Part shown: one piece after another, positions 19,252-28,210 of the stretch | How the letters are laid out: each line of letters starts with the position of its first letter | Position numbering within the stretch: the first letter of the stretch is position 1 | Assembly (NCBI RefSeq): GCF_024809975.1 | Contig: NZ_JANUDY010000004.1 | Location: forward strand, 62,001-126,000 | From: Comamonas sp. BIGb0152 | GTDB lineage: Bacteria > Pseudomonadota > Gammaproteobacteria > Burkholderiales > Burkholderiaceae_C | DNA: 64,000 nucleotides | Reading direction: 5' to 3' | Notes under the pieces: model-generated | What the model saw: only the letters and a program-made list of their open reading frames with translations | What the model was told of the DNA's origin: nothing | Database searches by the model: none | Translations under genes and position numbers: made by a program

Positions 19252-20826
19252 TTACTTCTTTACGGTCATCCACTTGAAAGGCATGAAGCCATCGGCCATC
19301 TGCACCAGCTCCACGTTCTTGCTCACACCCCAGTTCATGTACTGCTGGTGCAAGGGCAGGTAGCCCACATCGTCGGCCACGGTCCGCAGCGCTTCGTGGA
19401 TCGCCTGGTTGCGCTTGGCGGTATCGGTTTCCGACTGCACCTGCCGGGTCAGCGCATCAACCTTGGGGTTGCAGTAGTTGCCATAGTTGAAGGCGCCAGC
19501 CCCCTTGCCATCGTTGCAGTTCATCAAGGCGAGCAGCGGGTTGTGGGCGTCATAGGTCGATGGCGTCCAGCCCAGGATGTAGAAGGCGGTTTCGTGGCGC
19601 ATGATGCGCGGGAAATACGTGCCCTTGGTCTCGGCATTGAGTTGCACCTTGACCCCAATCTTGGCCAGGTTCGCTGACACCGCCTGGCAGATGCGGCTGT
19701 CATTGATGTAGCGGTCGTTCGAGCAGTTGAGCGTGAGCGAGAAGCCGTCTGGGTAGCCCGCTTCAGTCAGCAGTTTTTTGGCCGCTGCCGGGTCGTAGGA
19801 CAGGCGTTTGACGTCGTCGGGATAGCCATTGACACCCTTGCCGATCAAGGTGGCTAGGTTACCCGAGGCCCCGCGCATGACCTGCTTGTGCAGGCCGTCG
19901 ATATCGATGGCCTGGTAGAAGGCCTGGCGCACGCGCTTGTCCTTAAACGGGTTCTTGCCCTTGACGCTGGAATTGAGCAGCTCATCGCGCTTTTGGTCCA
20001 TGCCCATGAAGATGGCGCGCAACTCGGGGCCAGACACCACACGCGTGTTGCCCGTGCTGCCCACCCGGTCCAAGTCCTGCACCGGTACCGGGTCAATCAC
20101 ATCGACCTGGCCCGAGAGCAGCGCGGCCACGCGGGTCGCATCGTTGGCCACCGGGGTGTAGACGACTTCCTGCACATTGCCATCGATCTTGTCCCAGTAG
20201 TTGGCGCTGCGGTTGAAGACGGTGCGCACATTGGGCTGGCGCTCGCGCACCCGGTAGGGGCCCGTGCCATTGGCTTTGAAGGAGGCGGTGTTCTCGATGC
20301 CCTTGCGGCGGTCCACCGGGTTGACGGCATTGTTGGCCTCGGACCAGGCCTTGCTCATGATGTAGACCTGCGAGATCATGCTCGGCAGGATTGGGGCCGG
20401 GTCCTTGGTTTCGATGTCTACCGTGTAGTCATCGACCTTGCGCGTCTCCTTGATGGGGTTGGTGTAGGACTTCATGTCCGAGCCTTCGAGCTGCGTGCGC
20501 ATCATCGAGAACACGACATCATCGGCGGTGAACGGCGTGCCGTCATGGAACTGCACACCTTTGCGCAAGGTAAAGCGCCAGACGGTGGGCGAGGTCTGCT
20601 CCCATTGGGTGGCCAGCACCGGGCGCAGGCTCAGGTCCTTGTTGCGGCCGGCCAGCGGTTCGTAGACATTGCCGGTAACGCTCAGTTGCACGGTCTCATT
20701 GAAGGAATGCGGGTCCATGGACAGGGCATCGCCTTGGGCACCAATGCGCACGGTCTGCGCGCCGGCTGCCACATAGGCCGCGGCCAGTACCGAGGCCAGC
20801 AAGGTCTTGCACATCATGTGTTTCAT
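19252..20826 (-). CDS. Peptide ABC transporter substrate-binding protein, family 5 (second of two)
   Basis: A 524-residue family 5 binding protein. Signal peptide MKHMMCKTLLASVLAAAYVA is cleaved near AGA-QT. The mature part shows RIGAQGDALSMDPHSFNET, the family hallmark TVWRFTLRKGVQFHDGTPFT and NGTGPYRVRERQPN. The start at 20826 is preceded by GGGAAG; a much longer reading upstream overlaps the amidohydrolase gene and is not homologous. It shares the operon with another family 5 binding protein, so one permease may be served by two receptors. Confidence 0.93.
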   Translation of the reverse strand: MKHMMCKTLLASVLAAAYVAAGAQTVRIGAQGDALSMDPHSFNETVQLSVTGNVYEPLAGRNKDLSLRPVLATQWEQTSPTVWRFTLRKGVQFHDGTPFTADDVVFSMMRTQLEGSDMKSYTNPIKETRKVDDYTVDIETKDPAPILPSMISQVYIMSKAWSEANNAVNPVDRRKGIENTASFKANGTGPYRVRERQPNVRTVFNRSANYWDKIDGNVQEVVYTPVANDATRVAALLSGQVDVIDPVPVQDLDRVGSTGNTRVVSGPELRAIFMGMDQKRDELLNSSVKGKNPFKDKRVRQAFYQAIDIDGLHKQVMRGASGNLATLIGKGVNGYPDDVKRLSYDPAAAKKLLTEAGYPDGFSLTLNCSNDRYINDSRICQAVSANLAKIGVKVQLNAETKGTYFPRIMRHETAFYILGWTPSTYDAHNPLLALMNCNDGKGAGAFNYGNYCNPKVDALTRQVQSETDTAKRNQAIHEALRTVADDVGYLPLHQQYMNWGVSKNVELVQMADGFMPFKWMTVKK

Positions 20827-20878
20827 CGTTCTTCCCTTTTTTGTAAATTCCAGCCTTGGCGGGCCGGGTGCTGCGGTC

Positions 20879-22096
20879 TCAGACCAAAGCAAGCGGCATG
20901 CCACGCTCGATGATGCCGGCGTGCAGGGCCGCACCCAGCGGCAACACATCGTCATTGAAGTCGTAGCGGTTGTTGTGCAGCGGAATGATGTCGTCCCCCA
21001 CGGCCTGGCCCAGGCGCAGATAGGCGCCGGGCTTTTGCTGCAGCATGAAGGAGAAATCCTCCGCCCCCATGCTCGGGTCCATGTTGCGCACCACCAGGGC
21101 CTCTCCCACCAGATCGGCGGCCACATCGCCTGCAAAAATGGCATCTTCAGGCGTGTTGATGGTGGCCGGGTAGGAGCGCTCGTACTGCAGCTGGGCATTC
21201 ACGCCAAAGGCCAGGCCCAGGGCCTGGCACAGCTCGCCCAGGCGGCGCTCGACCAGGTTTTGCACATCGGGGTTGAAGGTGCGCACCGTGCCCACCAAGG
21301 TGGCGGTGCCCGGCGTCACGCTGAAGGCGCCCAGGTCACCGGACTGCAGCGCACAGATGCTGATGACGGCCGCATCGATGGCACGCACATTGCGCGAGAC
21401 GATGGATTGCATGGCCGTAATCAGGTGGGCCGAGGCCAGCACCACATCATTGGTCTGGTAAGGATGGGCGCCATGCCCGCCCTTGCCGCTGATGTTGATC
21501 TGGATGCGATCGGCTGCCGCCATCATGGCACCAGGGTTGACGCCAATCATGCCCTGGCGCATGGCCGGCCAGTTGTGCATGGCATAGATCGACTGCACCG
21601 GGAAGCGGTCGAACAGGCCGTCCTGGATCATCTCGCGCGCGCCGGCATAGCCTTCCTCGCCGGGCTGAAAAATCAGTACGGCCGTGCCATCAAAATTACG
21701 GCTTTCGGCCAGGTAGCGCGCCGCGCCCACCAGCATGGCGGTGTGGCCATCATGGCCGCAGGCATGCATCAGCCCCTGCTTGCCCGAGCGCCAACTGCAA
21801 TTGCCCTGCTCGGTGATGGGCAGCGCATCCATGTCAGCGCGCAGACCGATCATGCGCCCGCTGCCGTGCTTGTGGCCACGGATCACCCCCACGACACCGG
21901 TTTTGCCGATGCCTTGGTGGACCTCGTCCACGCCGCACAGGCGCAGCGCCTCGCTCACGCGGGCCGCCGTGTACTTTTCTTCAAAACCCAGCTCCGGGTT
22001 GGCATGCAGATCGCGGCGGAAGGCCGTCAACTCAGGGTGGATCTGGGCCAGGTGGGAGAAGGCGCGCGAGCTGGCGCTATAAGGCAGACGCGGCAT
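20879..22096 (-). CDS. M20-family amidohydrolase (hippurate hydrolase / aminoacylase-like)
   Basis: A 405-residue M20D metallo-hydrolase. Motifs are GLRADMDALPI (84-94), HACGHDGHTAMLVGAA (111-126, metal-binding Cys/His), FQPGEEGYAGA and the dimerisation-domain GKGGHGAHPYQTND. Enzymes of this type cleave N-acyl amino acids, hippurate, peptides or indole conjugates. No signal peptide, so cytosolic. Its ATG lies one base after the stop of the permease gene, and it sits inside the peptide-transporter operon. It probably hydrolyses what the transporter imports. The exact substrate is not determinable. Confidence 0.9.
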   Translation of the reverse strand: MPRLPYSASSRAFSHLAQIHPELTAFRRDLHANPELGFEEKYTAARVSEALRLCGVDEVHQGIGKTGVVGVIRGHKHGSGRMIGLRADMDALPITEQGNCSWRSGKQGLMHACGHDGHTAMLVGAARYLAESRNFDGTAVLIFQPGEEGYAGAREMIQDGLFDRFPVQSIYAMHNWPAMRQGMIGVNPGAMMAAADRIQINISGKGGHGAHPYQTNDVVLASAHLITAMQSIVSRNVRAIDAAVISICALQSGDLGAFSVTPGTATLVGTVRTFNPDVQNLVERRLGELCQALGLAFGVNAQLQYERSYPATINTPEDAIFAGDVAADLVGEALVVRNMDPSMGAEDFSFMLQQKPGAYLRLGQAVGDDIIPLHNNRYDFNDDVLPLGAALHAGIIERGMPLALV

Positions 22097-22097
22097 C

Positions 22098-23078
22098 TCA
22101 GTGGCCCCCCGACTTTTCGACGCGCAGGCGCGGGTCAACCGCGAAATACAGCAGGTCGACCACCAGATTGATCACCACAAAGATCAGCGCAATCAGGCAC
22201 AGGTAGGCAGCCATCACCGGAATGTCGGCAAAGGTCACCGCCTGGATGAAGAGCAGGCCCATGCCCGGCCACTGGAACACGGTCTCGGTGATGATGGCAA
22301 AGGCGATCAGCCCACCCAGCTGCAGACCGGTGATGGTCATCACCGGCACCAGCGTGTTCTTGAGGGCGTGGCCAAAGTAGATAGTGCGGTTGCTCAGGCC
22401 CCGGGCCTTGGCAAACTTGATGTAGTCCGTGCGCAGCACCTCCAGCATCTCGGCGCGCACCAGGCGCATGATCAAGGTGAGCTGGAAAATCGCCAGGGTG
22501 ATGGCCGGCAGGATGATGTGGTGCCAGCCCTTGGCGCTCAGCAAGCCCGTGCTCCAAAAGCCCAGTTGCATGGTGGTGCCACGGCCAAAGCTGGGGAACC
22601 ATCCCAGGTGCACCGAGAAAATCAGAATCAGCAAGATGCCGATCAAGAAGGTGGGCAGGGACACACCCAGCAGCGACAAGGTCATGAACATCTGGCTCAT
22701 GAAGCTGCCCCGGCGCAGCGCCGCGTACACACCCATGGGCACACCCAGCACCAAGGCCAGCAAGGCAGCCACCATGGCCAGCTCGAAGGTGGCGGGGAAG
22801 CGCTCGGCAATCAACGAAGAGACCTTGGCCCCCTGGCGCAGGCTGATGCCGAACTCGCCCTGGGCGGCATTGAGCAAAAAGTGCCAGAACTGCACGAAAA
22901 ATGGTTTGTCCAACCCCAGGGCACTGCGCAATTCGGCAATCTGCTGTGGGGTGGCGTCCTGGCCCAGCAAGAAGGTGACGGGGTCACCCACATACTGGAA
23001 CAGCATGAAGGAAATGAACGCCACGGCGATCATCACGATCACCGCCTGGATCAATCGGCGCAATATAAATGCAAACAT
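22098..23078 (-). CDS. Peptide ABC transporter permease (DppB/OppB type)
   Basis: A 326-residue inner-membrane permease beginning with the OppB signature MFAFILRRLIQAVIVMIAVA and continuing with DPVTFLLGQDATPQQIAELR and GLDKPFFVQFWHFLLN. The EAA loop reads DYIKFAKARGLSNRTIYFGHALKN, and the end is DLLYFAVDPRLRVEK. It follows the first binding-protein gene and is coupled to the downstream amidohydrolase gene. Confidence 0.94.
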   Translation of the reverse strand: MFAFILRRLIQAVIVMIAVAFISFMLFQYVGDPVTFLLGQDATPQQIAELRSALGLDKPFFVQFWHFLLNAAQGEFGISLRQGAKVSSLIAERFPATFELAMVAALLALVLGVPMGVYAALRRGSFMSQMFMTLSLLGVSLPTFLIGILLILIFSVHLGWFPSFGRGTTMQLGFWSTGLLSAKGWHHIILPAITLAIFQLTLIMRLVRAEMLEVLRTDYIKFAKARGLSNRTIYFGHALKNTLVPVMTITGLQLGGLIAFAIITETVFQWPGMGLLFIQAVTFADIPVMAAYLCLIALIFVVINLVVDLLYFAVDPRLRVEKSGGH

Positions 23079-23168
23079 GGCTGACTCTCATCGTGGCAAA
23101 CAGGGTCTGGGGGCCTCAAAGCGCCCAGGTTGGTTGTCTGCCTATTCCTCTGTCGTTTTTATGAAATA

Positions 23169-23194
23169 GCCCACCGCCTGTACGGGCAGTGGGC
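23169..23194 (-). repeat. Intercistronic hairpin after the first binding-protein gene
   Basis: A 10-bp stem with one mismatch (GCCCACCGCC / GGCAGTGGGC) and a TGTACG loop, 25 bp after the binding-protein stop and before the permease start. No U-run follows, suggesting mRNA stabilisation or partial attenuation rather than full termination. Confidence 0.55.
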
Positions 23195-23218
23195 CTGCAA
23201 AACGCTATTTGCGGCAGA

Positions 23219-24799
23219 TCAATTTACCGTCACCAGCTTGATGTCTACCCGGTTGTCTGCGCGGTGTACCAGGTCGATGTTTTTCTTCATCGCCCAGGGG
23301 ATCACCTGGTCATACAGCGGCAGGTGCGAGACCGTGTCGTTGGACAACTGCAAGCCCTCGGTCAGCATGCGGGTGCGCACGGGCTGGTCGGTTTCCGTCT
23401 TGACGCGGTCTACCAGGTAGTCCATGCGCTGATTGCTGTAGCGGCCGACATTGTAGTTTCCGTCGCCACCCTGGCCTACGGTGCGCACCAGCGACTGCAG
23501 GCTGTAGAGCGCATCAAAGGTGGGTACACCCCAGCCGAGCATGTAGACACTGGCCTCGTTGCGCTGAATCATCGGGAAGTAGGTCACCATGGGCAGGGTG
23601 CGCAGCTTGGCCTTGATCCCCACCTTGGCCCACATGGCCGTCACAGCCTGGCAGATGGCCTCATCGCTGATATAGCGGTTATTGGGGCAGGCAAAGTCCA
23701 CCTCGAAGCCATCGGGGTAACCCGCCTCGGCCAGCAGCTTCTTGGCAGCATCCTGGTCGTAAGGCAGGCGTTTGCCCACCGCTTCCGTCCAGCCATTGAC
23801 CTGGGGGGCAATGAGGGTGCCGGTCGGCTTGCCCAGGCCGCGCAAGATGGTCTTGGTGATGGCCTGGATATCGATCGACTGGTACAGCGCCTGGCGCACC
23901 TTCTGCTCTTTGAGCGGGTTCTTGCCTTTGATGTTCGAGCCCGGCAGCTCATCGCGGAACTGGTCCATGCCAAAGAAGATCGTGCGGTTCTCCAGGCCTT
24001 CGAGAATCTTCAGCTCGGGGCTGGCGCGCAGGCGGTTCAGGTCTTGCGGGGTGGGATCGAGCACCATGTCCACCTCACCGGACAGCAGCGCTGCCATGCG
24101 GGTGGGCGCGGATTTGATCGGGGTGTAGGTGATGCTCGTCACATTGCCCGGCATCTGGCCCCACCAATTGGGGTTTTTCTTGAGTACCATGCGCACATCG
24201 GGCTGCCACGATTCAAGGATGAAAGGGCCCGTGCCCATGGCATTGCGGTGGGCAAAGTTCTCGTCGGCCTTCTTGATGTCCATCGGCTCGGTGGACTTGT
24301 TTTTCTCCGACCAGGCCTTGCTCATCATGCGCAGCTCGGTCATCTGGCGCAGCAGCACCGGGTTCGGGTCGCGCATGAAGATATCGATGTTCCCGTCATC
24401 GACCTTGACCACCTTCTCAATGCCCTGCACGAAGGGGCCGTAGTTCGAGGTCTTGGCCATTGCGCGCGAGATCGAGAACACCGCATCATCGGCCGTGAAG
24501 CTGGAACCATCCTGGAACTTCACGCCCTGGCGCAATGAGAAGCGCATCTGCTTGGGGCTGATTTCCTTCCACGCAGTGGCCAGCAACGGCTCGACCTGGA
24601 AGGTCTTGCTGTTGTAGGTCACCAAGGTCTCATAGACATAGGGGTGAATGGCATTGTGCAGGCCATTGTTTTGCGCATGGATATCCCAGCTGGCCACATC
24701 GGCCTGGCTGGCCCACTTGAAGGGCTTGGCCTGGGCCACGCCAGCTGACAAAACGGCGGCTGCCGCTATCGCAACCAGAGCAAGAGAAGGCTGTTTCAT
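23219..24799 (-). CDS. Peptide ABC transporter substrate-binding protein, family 5 (first gene of operon)
   Basis: A 526-residue periplasmic binding protein with a clean signal peptide MKQPSLALVAIAAAAVLSAG cleaved near AQA-KP. Mature landmarks are WASQADVASWDIHAQNNG, ISPKQMRFSLRQGVKFQDGS and AMGTGPFILESWQPDV. It is first in the operon, so probably the most expressed, and is separated from the permease gene by a hairpin. It is only a distant paralogue of the second binding protein, as judged by reading both. Confidence 0.92.
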   Translation of the reverse strand: MKQPSLALVAIAAAAVLSAGVAQAKPFKWASQADVASWDIHAQNNGLHNAIHPYVYETLVTYNSKTFQVEPLLATAWKEISPKQMRFSLRQGVKFQDGSSFTADDAVFSISRAMAKTSNYGPFVQGIEKVVKVDDGNIDIFMRDPNPVLLRQMTELRMMSKAWSEKNKSTEPMDIKKADENFAHRNAMGTGPFILESWQPDVRMVLKKNPNWWGQMPGNVTSITYTPIKSAPTRMAALLSGEVDMVLDPTPQDLNRLRASPELKILEGLENRTIFFGMDQFRDELPGSNIKGKNPLKEQKVRQALYQSIDIQAITKTILRGLGKPTGTLIAPQVNGWTEAVGKRLPYDQDAAKKLLAEAGYPDGFEVDFACPNNRYISDEAICQAVTAMWAKVGIKAKLRTLPMVTYFPMIQRNEASVYMLGWGVPTFDALYSLQSLVRTVGQGGDGNYNVGRYSNQRMDYLVDRVKTETDQPVRTRMLTEGLQLSNDTVSHLPLYDQVIPWAMKKNIDLVHRADNRVDIKLVTVN

Positions 24800-24860
24800 A
24801 AGTCCTCGCAGAATAGTAGTGCTTCACTATGCCGCAAGGAACCGATCTTCCGCATGGTGC

Positions 24861-24879
24861 TTCCCCCAGGGCGGGGGAA
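24861..24879. promoter_or_regulatory. Perfect inverted repeat upstream of the peptide-transport operon
   Basis: TTCCCCC-AGGGC-GGGGGAA is a perfect 7-bp inverted repeat with a 5-bp centre, about 60-80 bp upstream of the first gene. It may be an operator or a leader hairpin; no regulator gene is adjacent. Confidence 0.3.
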
Positions 24880-25281
24880 TTCCCGAGTTCCTCTAATTTC
24901 TGTTATGTGACCGGCAATCACAGGCCTTTTGTCGGGCAAAACCTGGCTTCGTCTGCCAAATGTGAAACAGCAAGCCCTGATGCGCGAGGTCTGCCGCCGC
25001 GCCCTGCGCCTCAAAAAAACCATGCACAGCGTCTCTTGATGCCTATGGCCAACGCGAAGCCGGCTGCATGTATGAACCCTGCCACAGCCGATCACCCGGC
25101 GACCTGGCACCGCCTTGCACCAAGCGAGGGCCTCGCGCAGGCAAAGCACAAGGCAGAAGGCAGAAGGCAAAGAGCGAGCACTCAGCACTCAGCGCGCAGA
25201 GATGGGCGCGGGCATCCGCACCAGCACAGCGGCAAGGTATCGACGCACCATGAAGTTGCCAGCCACCTGGCAAACAGGCAT

Positions 25282-25311
25282 AAAAAAAGCCCGTCTTTCG
25301 ACGGGCTTTTT
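25282..25311. terminator. Terminator of the porin gene
   Basis: A perfect stem GCCCGTC / GACGGGC with a TTTC loop, flanked by As on the left and Ts on the right, so it works in both directions. It lies about 40 bp after the porin stop on the minus strand. Confidence 0.9.
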
Positions 25312-25350
25312 GCTTTTCAGGTTGAGTAGCTAGGAAACCCTAGCCATTCA

Positions 25351-26406
25351 TTAGAAAGCGTGACGCACACCAACGGTGATAGCGTTTTGGTTCTTGCCAG
25401 CACCAGCTGGATCGATACCCAGGCCATTAGCCGACAGGCTCATGGTTTCGCTCTTCTGGTTCTTCAGGAAAGCGTAGGTGCCGTACAGAGCGGTGCGCTT
25501 CGACAGGTTGTGGACATAGCCCAGCGACAGCTGGTGAGCCTTGCCTTCGATTTCCTTGTTGTCGTAGTAGTTGTAAGCCAGACGTGCTTCGCCAGCAGCG
25601 CCGACAGCAGCCGTTGCGCCCAGACCAGCGGACTGGAACTTAGCCTTGCTGCCACCACCCACTGGGGTGCTTTGCACTTGACGGATCAGACCCGACAGCT
25701 TGAAAGCGCCGAAGTTGTAAGCAGCGCCCAGACCCAGACCTTGAGCCTTTTCGAAGCTGGCGGTAGGATCGTTCTGTTGGTCATAAGCAATACCGGCGCT
25801 CAGAGGGCCGTTATTGTAACCAGCGGACACGCCGATGTAACGCTTAGCGGAGCTGTCACCAGCGGTTTCGCCGAAGCCGTAGTTCACGCCAGCGGTGAAG
25901 CCGGACATGTTAGGCGTGTAGTACGAAACCATGTTGCCAACGCGAACTGGGTCGCCGAAGCCGTAGGTGCCGTTGCCGAAGCTGAAGTTCTGGCCGATAC
26001 CGACTTGGCCGAACACGTCGTAGCCAGACACGGTGTTGTAAGCTGCGGTCAGTTCACGACCCAGACGCACTTCACCGAAGTTGCCCATCAAGGACACGGT
26101 GGAACGACGCTTGAACTCGAAGCCAGGACCTGCAGCGCCGCCGCCGGAAGCGGTACCGCTGTCGTTCTGGATTGCGCCTTCCAGCCAGAAACCAGCCTTC
26201 AGACCGCCACCCAAATCTTCCACGCCGCGGAAGCCCAGACGGCTGGTGGCGTTACCGGAGTTGGTCAGACCGTAGTTGCTTTCGCCACCGCTGGTCTTAG
26301 CGTAGGTCACGCCAGCATCAACGATACCGAACAGGGTCACGGAAGATTGAGCCATTGCGGCGCCGGAAGCGGCCAGCACTGCCAAGGCAACAAGAGATTT
26401 TTTCAT
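25351..26406 (-). CDS. Gram-negative general porin (Omp32 type)
   Basis: A 351-residue outer-membrane trimeric porin of the betaproteobacterial Omp32 family. The signal peptide [19 protein letters not shown] is followed by [18 protein letters not shown], then [33 protein letters not shown], and a terminal strand ITVGVRHAF ending in Phe. Codon use is biased toward a small set, unlike its neighbours, consistent with very high expression. It is a single-gene unit with a strong terminator. Confidence 0.95.
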   Translation of the reverse strand: MKKSLVALAVLAASGAAMAQSSVTLFGIVDAGVTYAKTSGGESNYGLTNSGNATSRLGFRGVEDLGGGLKAGFWLEGAIQNDSGTASGGGAAGPGFEFKRRSTVSLMGNFGEVRLGRELTAAYNTVSGYDVFGQVGIGQNFSFGNGTYGFGDPVRVGNMVSYYTPNMSGFTAGVNYGFGETAGDSSAKRYIGVSAGYNNGPLSAGIAYDQQNDPTASFEKAQGLGLGAAYNFGAFKLSGLIRQVQSTPVGGGSKAKFQSAGLGATAAVGAAGEARLAYNYYDNKEIEGKAHQLSLGYVHNLSKRTALYGTYAFLKNQKSETMSLSANGLGIDPAGAGKNQNAITVGVRHAF

Positions 26407-26591
26407 TGCGAGTTACTCCAAGGTTTAACAGACGGCGCTGGTACGGGGGGGTTAATGTCAGCCTCACGGTTCTGCACAACTTCTACCTGCTCCCGCGCCA
26501 ACCTCCTAGTGTGGAAGTTCTCTCTATTTCAACAGACCGCAGGCGGTTGCGCAAACAAATTCCCCCACATGAAGAGCTATTCACTGTAAAT

Positions 26592-26609
26592 CGTTGCTTG
26601 AGTGCAACG
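26592..26609. promoter_or_regulatory. Inverted repeat in the divergent porin/coq7 region
   Basis: CGTTGC-TTGAGT-GCAACG is a perfect 6-6-6 inverted repeat in the 323-bp gap between the porin and coq7. It could be an operator for either gene. The remainder of the gap is AT-richer than the surroundings, as expected of a promoter region, and shows no gene. Confidence 0.3.
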
Positions 26610-26729
26610 TTTAACGAATGTCAGCAGCCGTCCTATTTTTCGACAAAAATTTGCTGCAACACAAGCCGTTTCAGAGGAGATTCGCCATGTTTGCAGCGGG
26701 GTGTATTCTACTGGTTAGCATCAGACCCT

Positions 26730-27350
26730 ATGCAAGATCGACTCCTTAGCGCGGCGGATACTGCGCTGCGTACCCTGTTCGCAACACCCCATGCGGCGCA
26801 TCCCTCGCCGGCCACAGGCATCCCCGAGGCGGAACTCAGCCCAGCGGAGAAAAAACTTTCTGCTTCTTATATGCGGGTCAACCATGTGGGCGAGGTCTGC
26901 GCGCAAGCGCTCTACACCGCCCAGGCCATGGTGACGCGGGACGAACATCTGCGCGAGCACCTGCTGGAAGCCGCCCAGGAAGAAATGGACCACCTCGCTT
27001 GGACCCACCAGCGCCTGCAGGACCTGGGAGAACGCCCCAGCCTGCTCAACCCCCTGTGGTTTGCCGGAGCTTTTTTGATTGGAACCGTGGCGGCCAAGGT
27101 CAGCGACCGTGCCAGCCTGGGTTTTGTCGAGGAGACGGAAAACCAGGTCTCCCTGCATCTGAAGTCCCATCTGGAGCTGCTGCCCGCGCAAGATGCCCCG
27201 TCACGGGCCGTCGTCAGCCAGATGAAGGCGGACGAAGAGCGCCACGCCGCCGCCGCAGTCGATGCAGGTGCCCTGCCCGTGCCCCCGCCCGCCCGGGTGC
27301 TGATGAAGATCGCCTCCAAGGTGATGACCGCCACCGCCCACCATATATAA
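26730..27350 (+). CDS. coq7: 2-polyprenyl-3-methyl-6-methoxy-1,4-benzoquinone monooxygenase (ubiquinone biosynthesis)
   Basis: A 206-residue di-iron hydroxylase for the penultimate step of ubiquinone synthesis. Iron ligands are visible as Glu55 in [20 protein letters not shown] (84-91), the Glu pair in [10 protein letters not shown] and DEERHAAAA. It ends with the hydrophobic helix seen in bacterial Coq7. The start at 26730 gives [14 protein letters not shown], in agreement with the family; a longer reading upstream overlaps the promoter region. It is a single-gene unit. Confidence 0.93.
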   Translation: MQDRLLSAADTALRTLFATPHAAHPSPATGIPEAELSPAEKKLSASYMRVNHVGEVCAQALYTAQAMVTRDEHLREHLLEAAQEEMDHLAWTHQRLQDLGERPSLLNPLWFAGAFLIGTVAAKVSDRASLGFVEETENQVSLHLKSHLELLPAQDAPSRAVVSQMKADEERHAAAAVDAGALPVPPPARVLMKIASKVMTATAHHI

Positions 27351-27415
27351 GACGCGAATGTCGGCAGCAGGAAAGCCAAGCCTGACAACCGCTATACACG
27401 CCGGAAGCACACCAT

Positions 27416-27440
27416 GAAAAAGCCGCCCTGACGGCGGCTC
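27416..27440 (-). terminator. Terminator of the OsmC-family gene
   Basis: Stem AGCCGCC / GGCGGCT with a 5-nt loop, followed on the minus strand by five Ts, about 35 bp after the OsmC stop. Confidence 0.75.
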
Positions 27441-27472
27441 AGCGGGTGCAGCAGTTCTGCAACACCGAGGCC

Positions 27473-27922
27473 TTAAGCCTCCACCAGGTCAAAACCCGTG
27501 GTGATCTCGGCCGTTTTGCTCAGCATGATGCTGGCCGAGCAGTATTTCTCGTGGCTCATGGCAATCGCGCGCTCCACAGCGGCTGGCGGGATGCCTTTGC
27601 CGGTAACTGTGAACTGCATATGGATCTTGGTGAACACCTTGGGCTCGGTCTCGGCGCGTTCGGCCTTCAGGGCCACGGTGCAGTTCTTGACATCATGGCG
27701 GCCGCGCTTGAGGATCAGCACCACGTCATAGGCGGTGCAGCCGCCGGTGCCGGCCAGCAGCAGCTCCATGGGGCGGGCAGCCAGGTTCTGGCCGCCGTTG
27801 GCCGGGTTGGCTGCATCTGGCGCGCCATCCATGGCCACCACATGGCCGCTGCCGGTTTCGGCCACAAAACCCATTCCCGAACGCGCGCCACTCGCGCCTG
27901 TCCACGTTACCGTGCATTCCAT
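27473..27922 (-). CDS. OsmC/Ohr-family protein (YhfA subgroup)
   Basis: A 149-residue cytosolic OsmC-fold protein. The two redox cysteines of thiol peroxidases of this family appear at Cys62 in GTGGCTAYDVV and Cys128 in SHEKYCSAS. The subgroup (YhfA-like) is of unknown physiological role, while Ohr/OsmC relatives reduce organic hydroperoxides. GGAGAG seven bases before the ATG at 27922 fixes the start; nine more codons upstream lack a ribosome site. Single-gene unit with its own terminator. Confidence 0.9.
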   Translation of the reverse strand: MECTVTWTGASGARSGMGFVAETGSGHVVAMDGAPDAANPANGGQNLAARPMELLLAGTGGCTAYDVVLILKRGRHDVKNCTVALKAERAETEPKVFTKIHMQFTVTGKGIPPAAVERAIAMSHEKYCSASIMLSKTAEITTGFDLVEA

Positions 27923-28071
27923 TGCAACTCTCCAAAAATCAGACAGCATGAGTGTGGCAGATCTGCCCGTACCTCTGCCATTTGTTGCTGGCTATCAACA
28001 GCATTGGGGAAAAAAATGGTTGCGCACATTATTTTGCTGCATCGCAACAGAAACATCGCTATACTTGGACT

Positions 28072-28188
28072 CATCTGCTGCTCCACAGCCTGGCCAAGCC
28101 AAACCAAGTGGATGCCAGCTTGCAAGTTGTCTCCTCCACCTCTCAAATGGTGGTTTCAAGCCCCTGATTCACATCAGGGGCTTTTTTT
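28072..28188 (+). ncRNA. Candidate small RNA with its own terminator
   Basis: A strong plus-strand intrinsic terminator at 28159-28188 has no plus-strand gene in front of it, since the OsmC gene runs the other way. A TATACT box at 28060-28065 would start a transcript near 28072. The -35 is not convincing. The 117-nt product would contain an unpaired CUCCUCC stretch (an anti-Shine-Dalgarno-like sequence), a small CCACC/GGTGG hairpin, and the terminator hairpin with seven Us. No open frame with a ribosome site lies inside. The identity is unknown. Confidence 0.35.
28159..28188 (+). terminator. Orphan rho-independent terminator
   Basis: A perfect 9-bp stem (AGCCCCTGA / TCAGGGGCT) with a 6-nt loop and a run of seven Ts on the plus strand. 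It follows no plus-strand gene within 800 bp and shields ilvA from upstream transcription. Confidence 0.85.
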
Positions 28189-28210
28189 CTGCCTGGCGCC
28201 GCCAAAACCA

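Larger units (their letters stand above)
24800..25350. other. Non-coding interval between the peptide-transport operon and the porin gene
   Basis: About 550 bp with no convincing gene on either strand. It holds the inverted repeat at 24861-24879, a short tandem array of a 7-bp AAGGCAG unit (three copies, 25150-25170), two copies of ACTCAGC at about 25179-25193, and the porin terminator. Open frames here are low-complexity and lack ribosome sites. Confidence 0.6.

Noticed and set aside
20827-21198. N-terminal extension of the second peptide-binding protein
   Set aside because: The extra 124 codons overlap the amidohydrolase gene in another frame; a signal peptide and ribosome site mark the ATG at 20826.
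25150-25193. Short tandem repeats as a CRISPR or attachment site
   Set aside because: Units are only 7 bp with two or three copies and no spacers; no integrase or cas gene is in the window.
24796-25333. Overlapping short frames on both strands in the gap between the peptide-transport operon and the porin
   Set aside because: Lengths are chance-level for this GC content, the sequence includes short tandem repeats, and no ribosome site or conserved motif is present.
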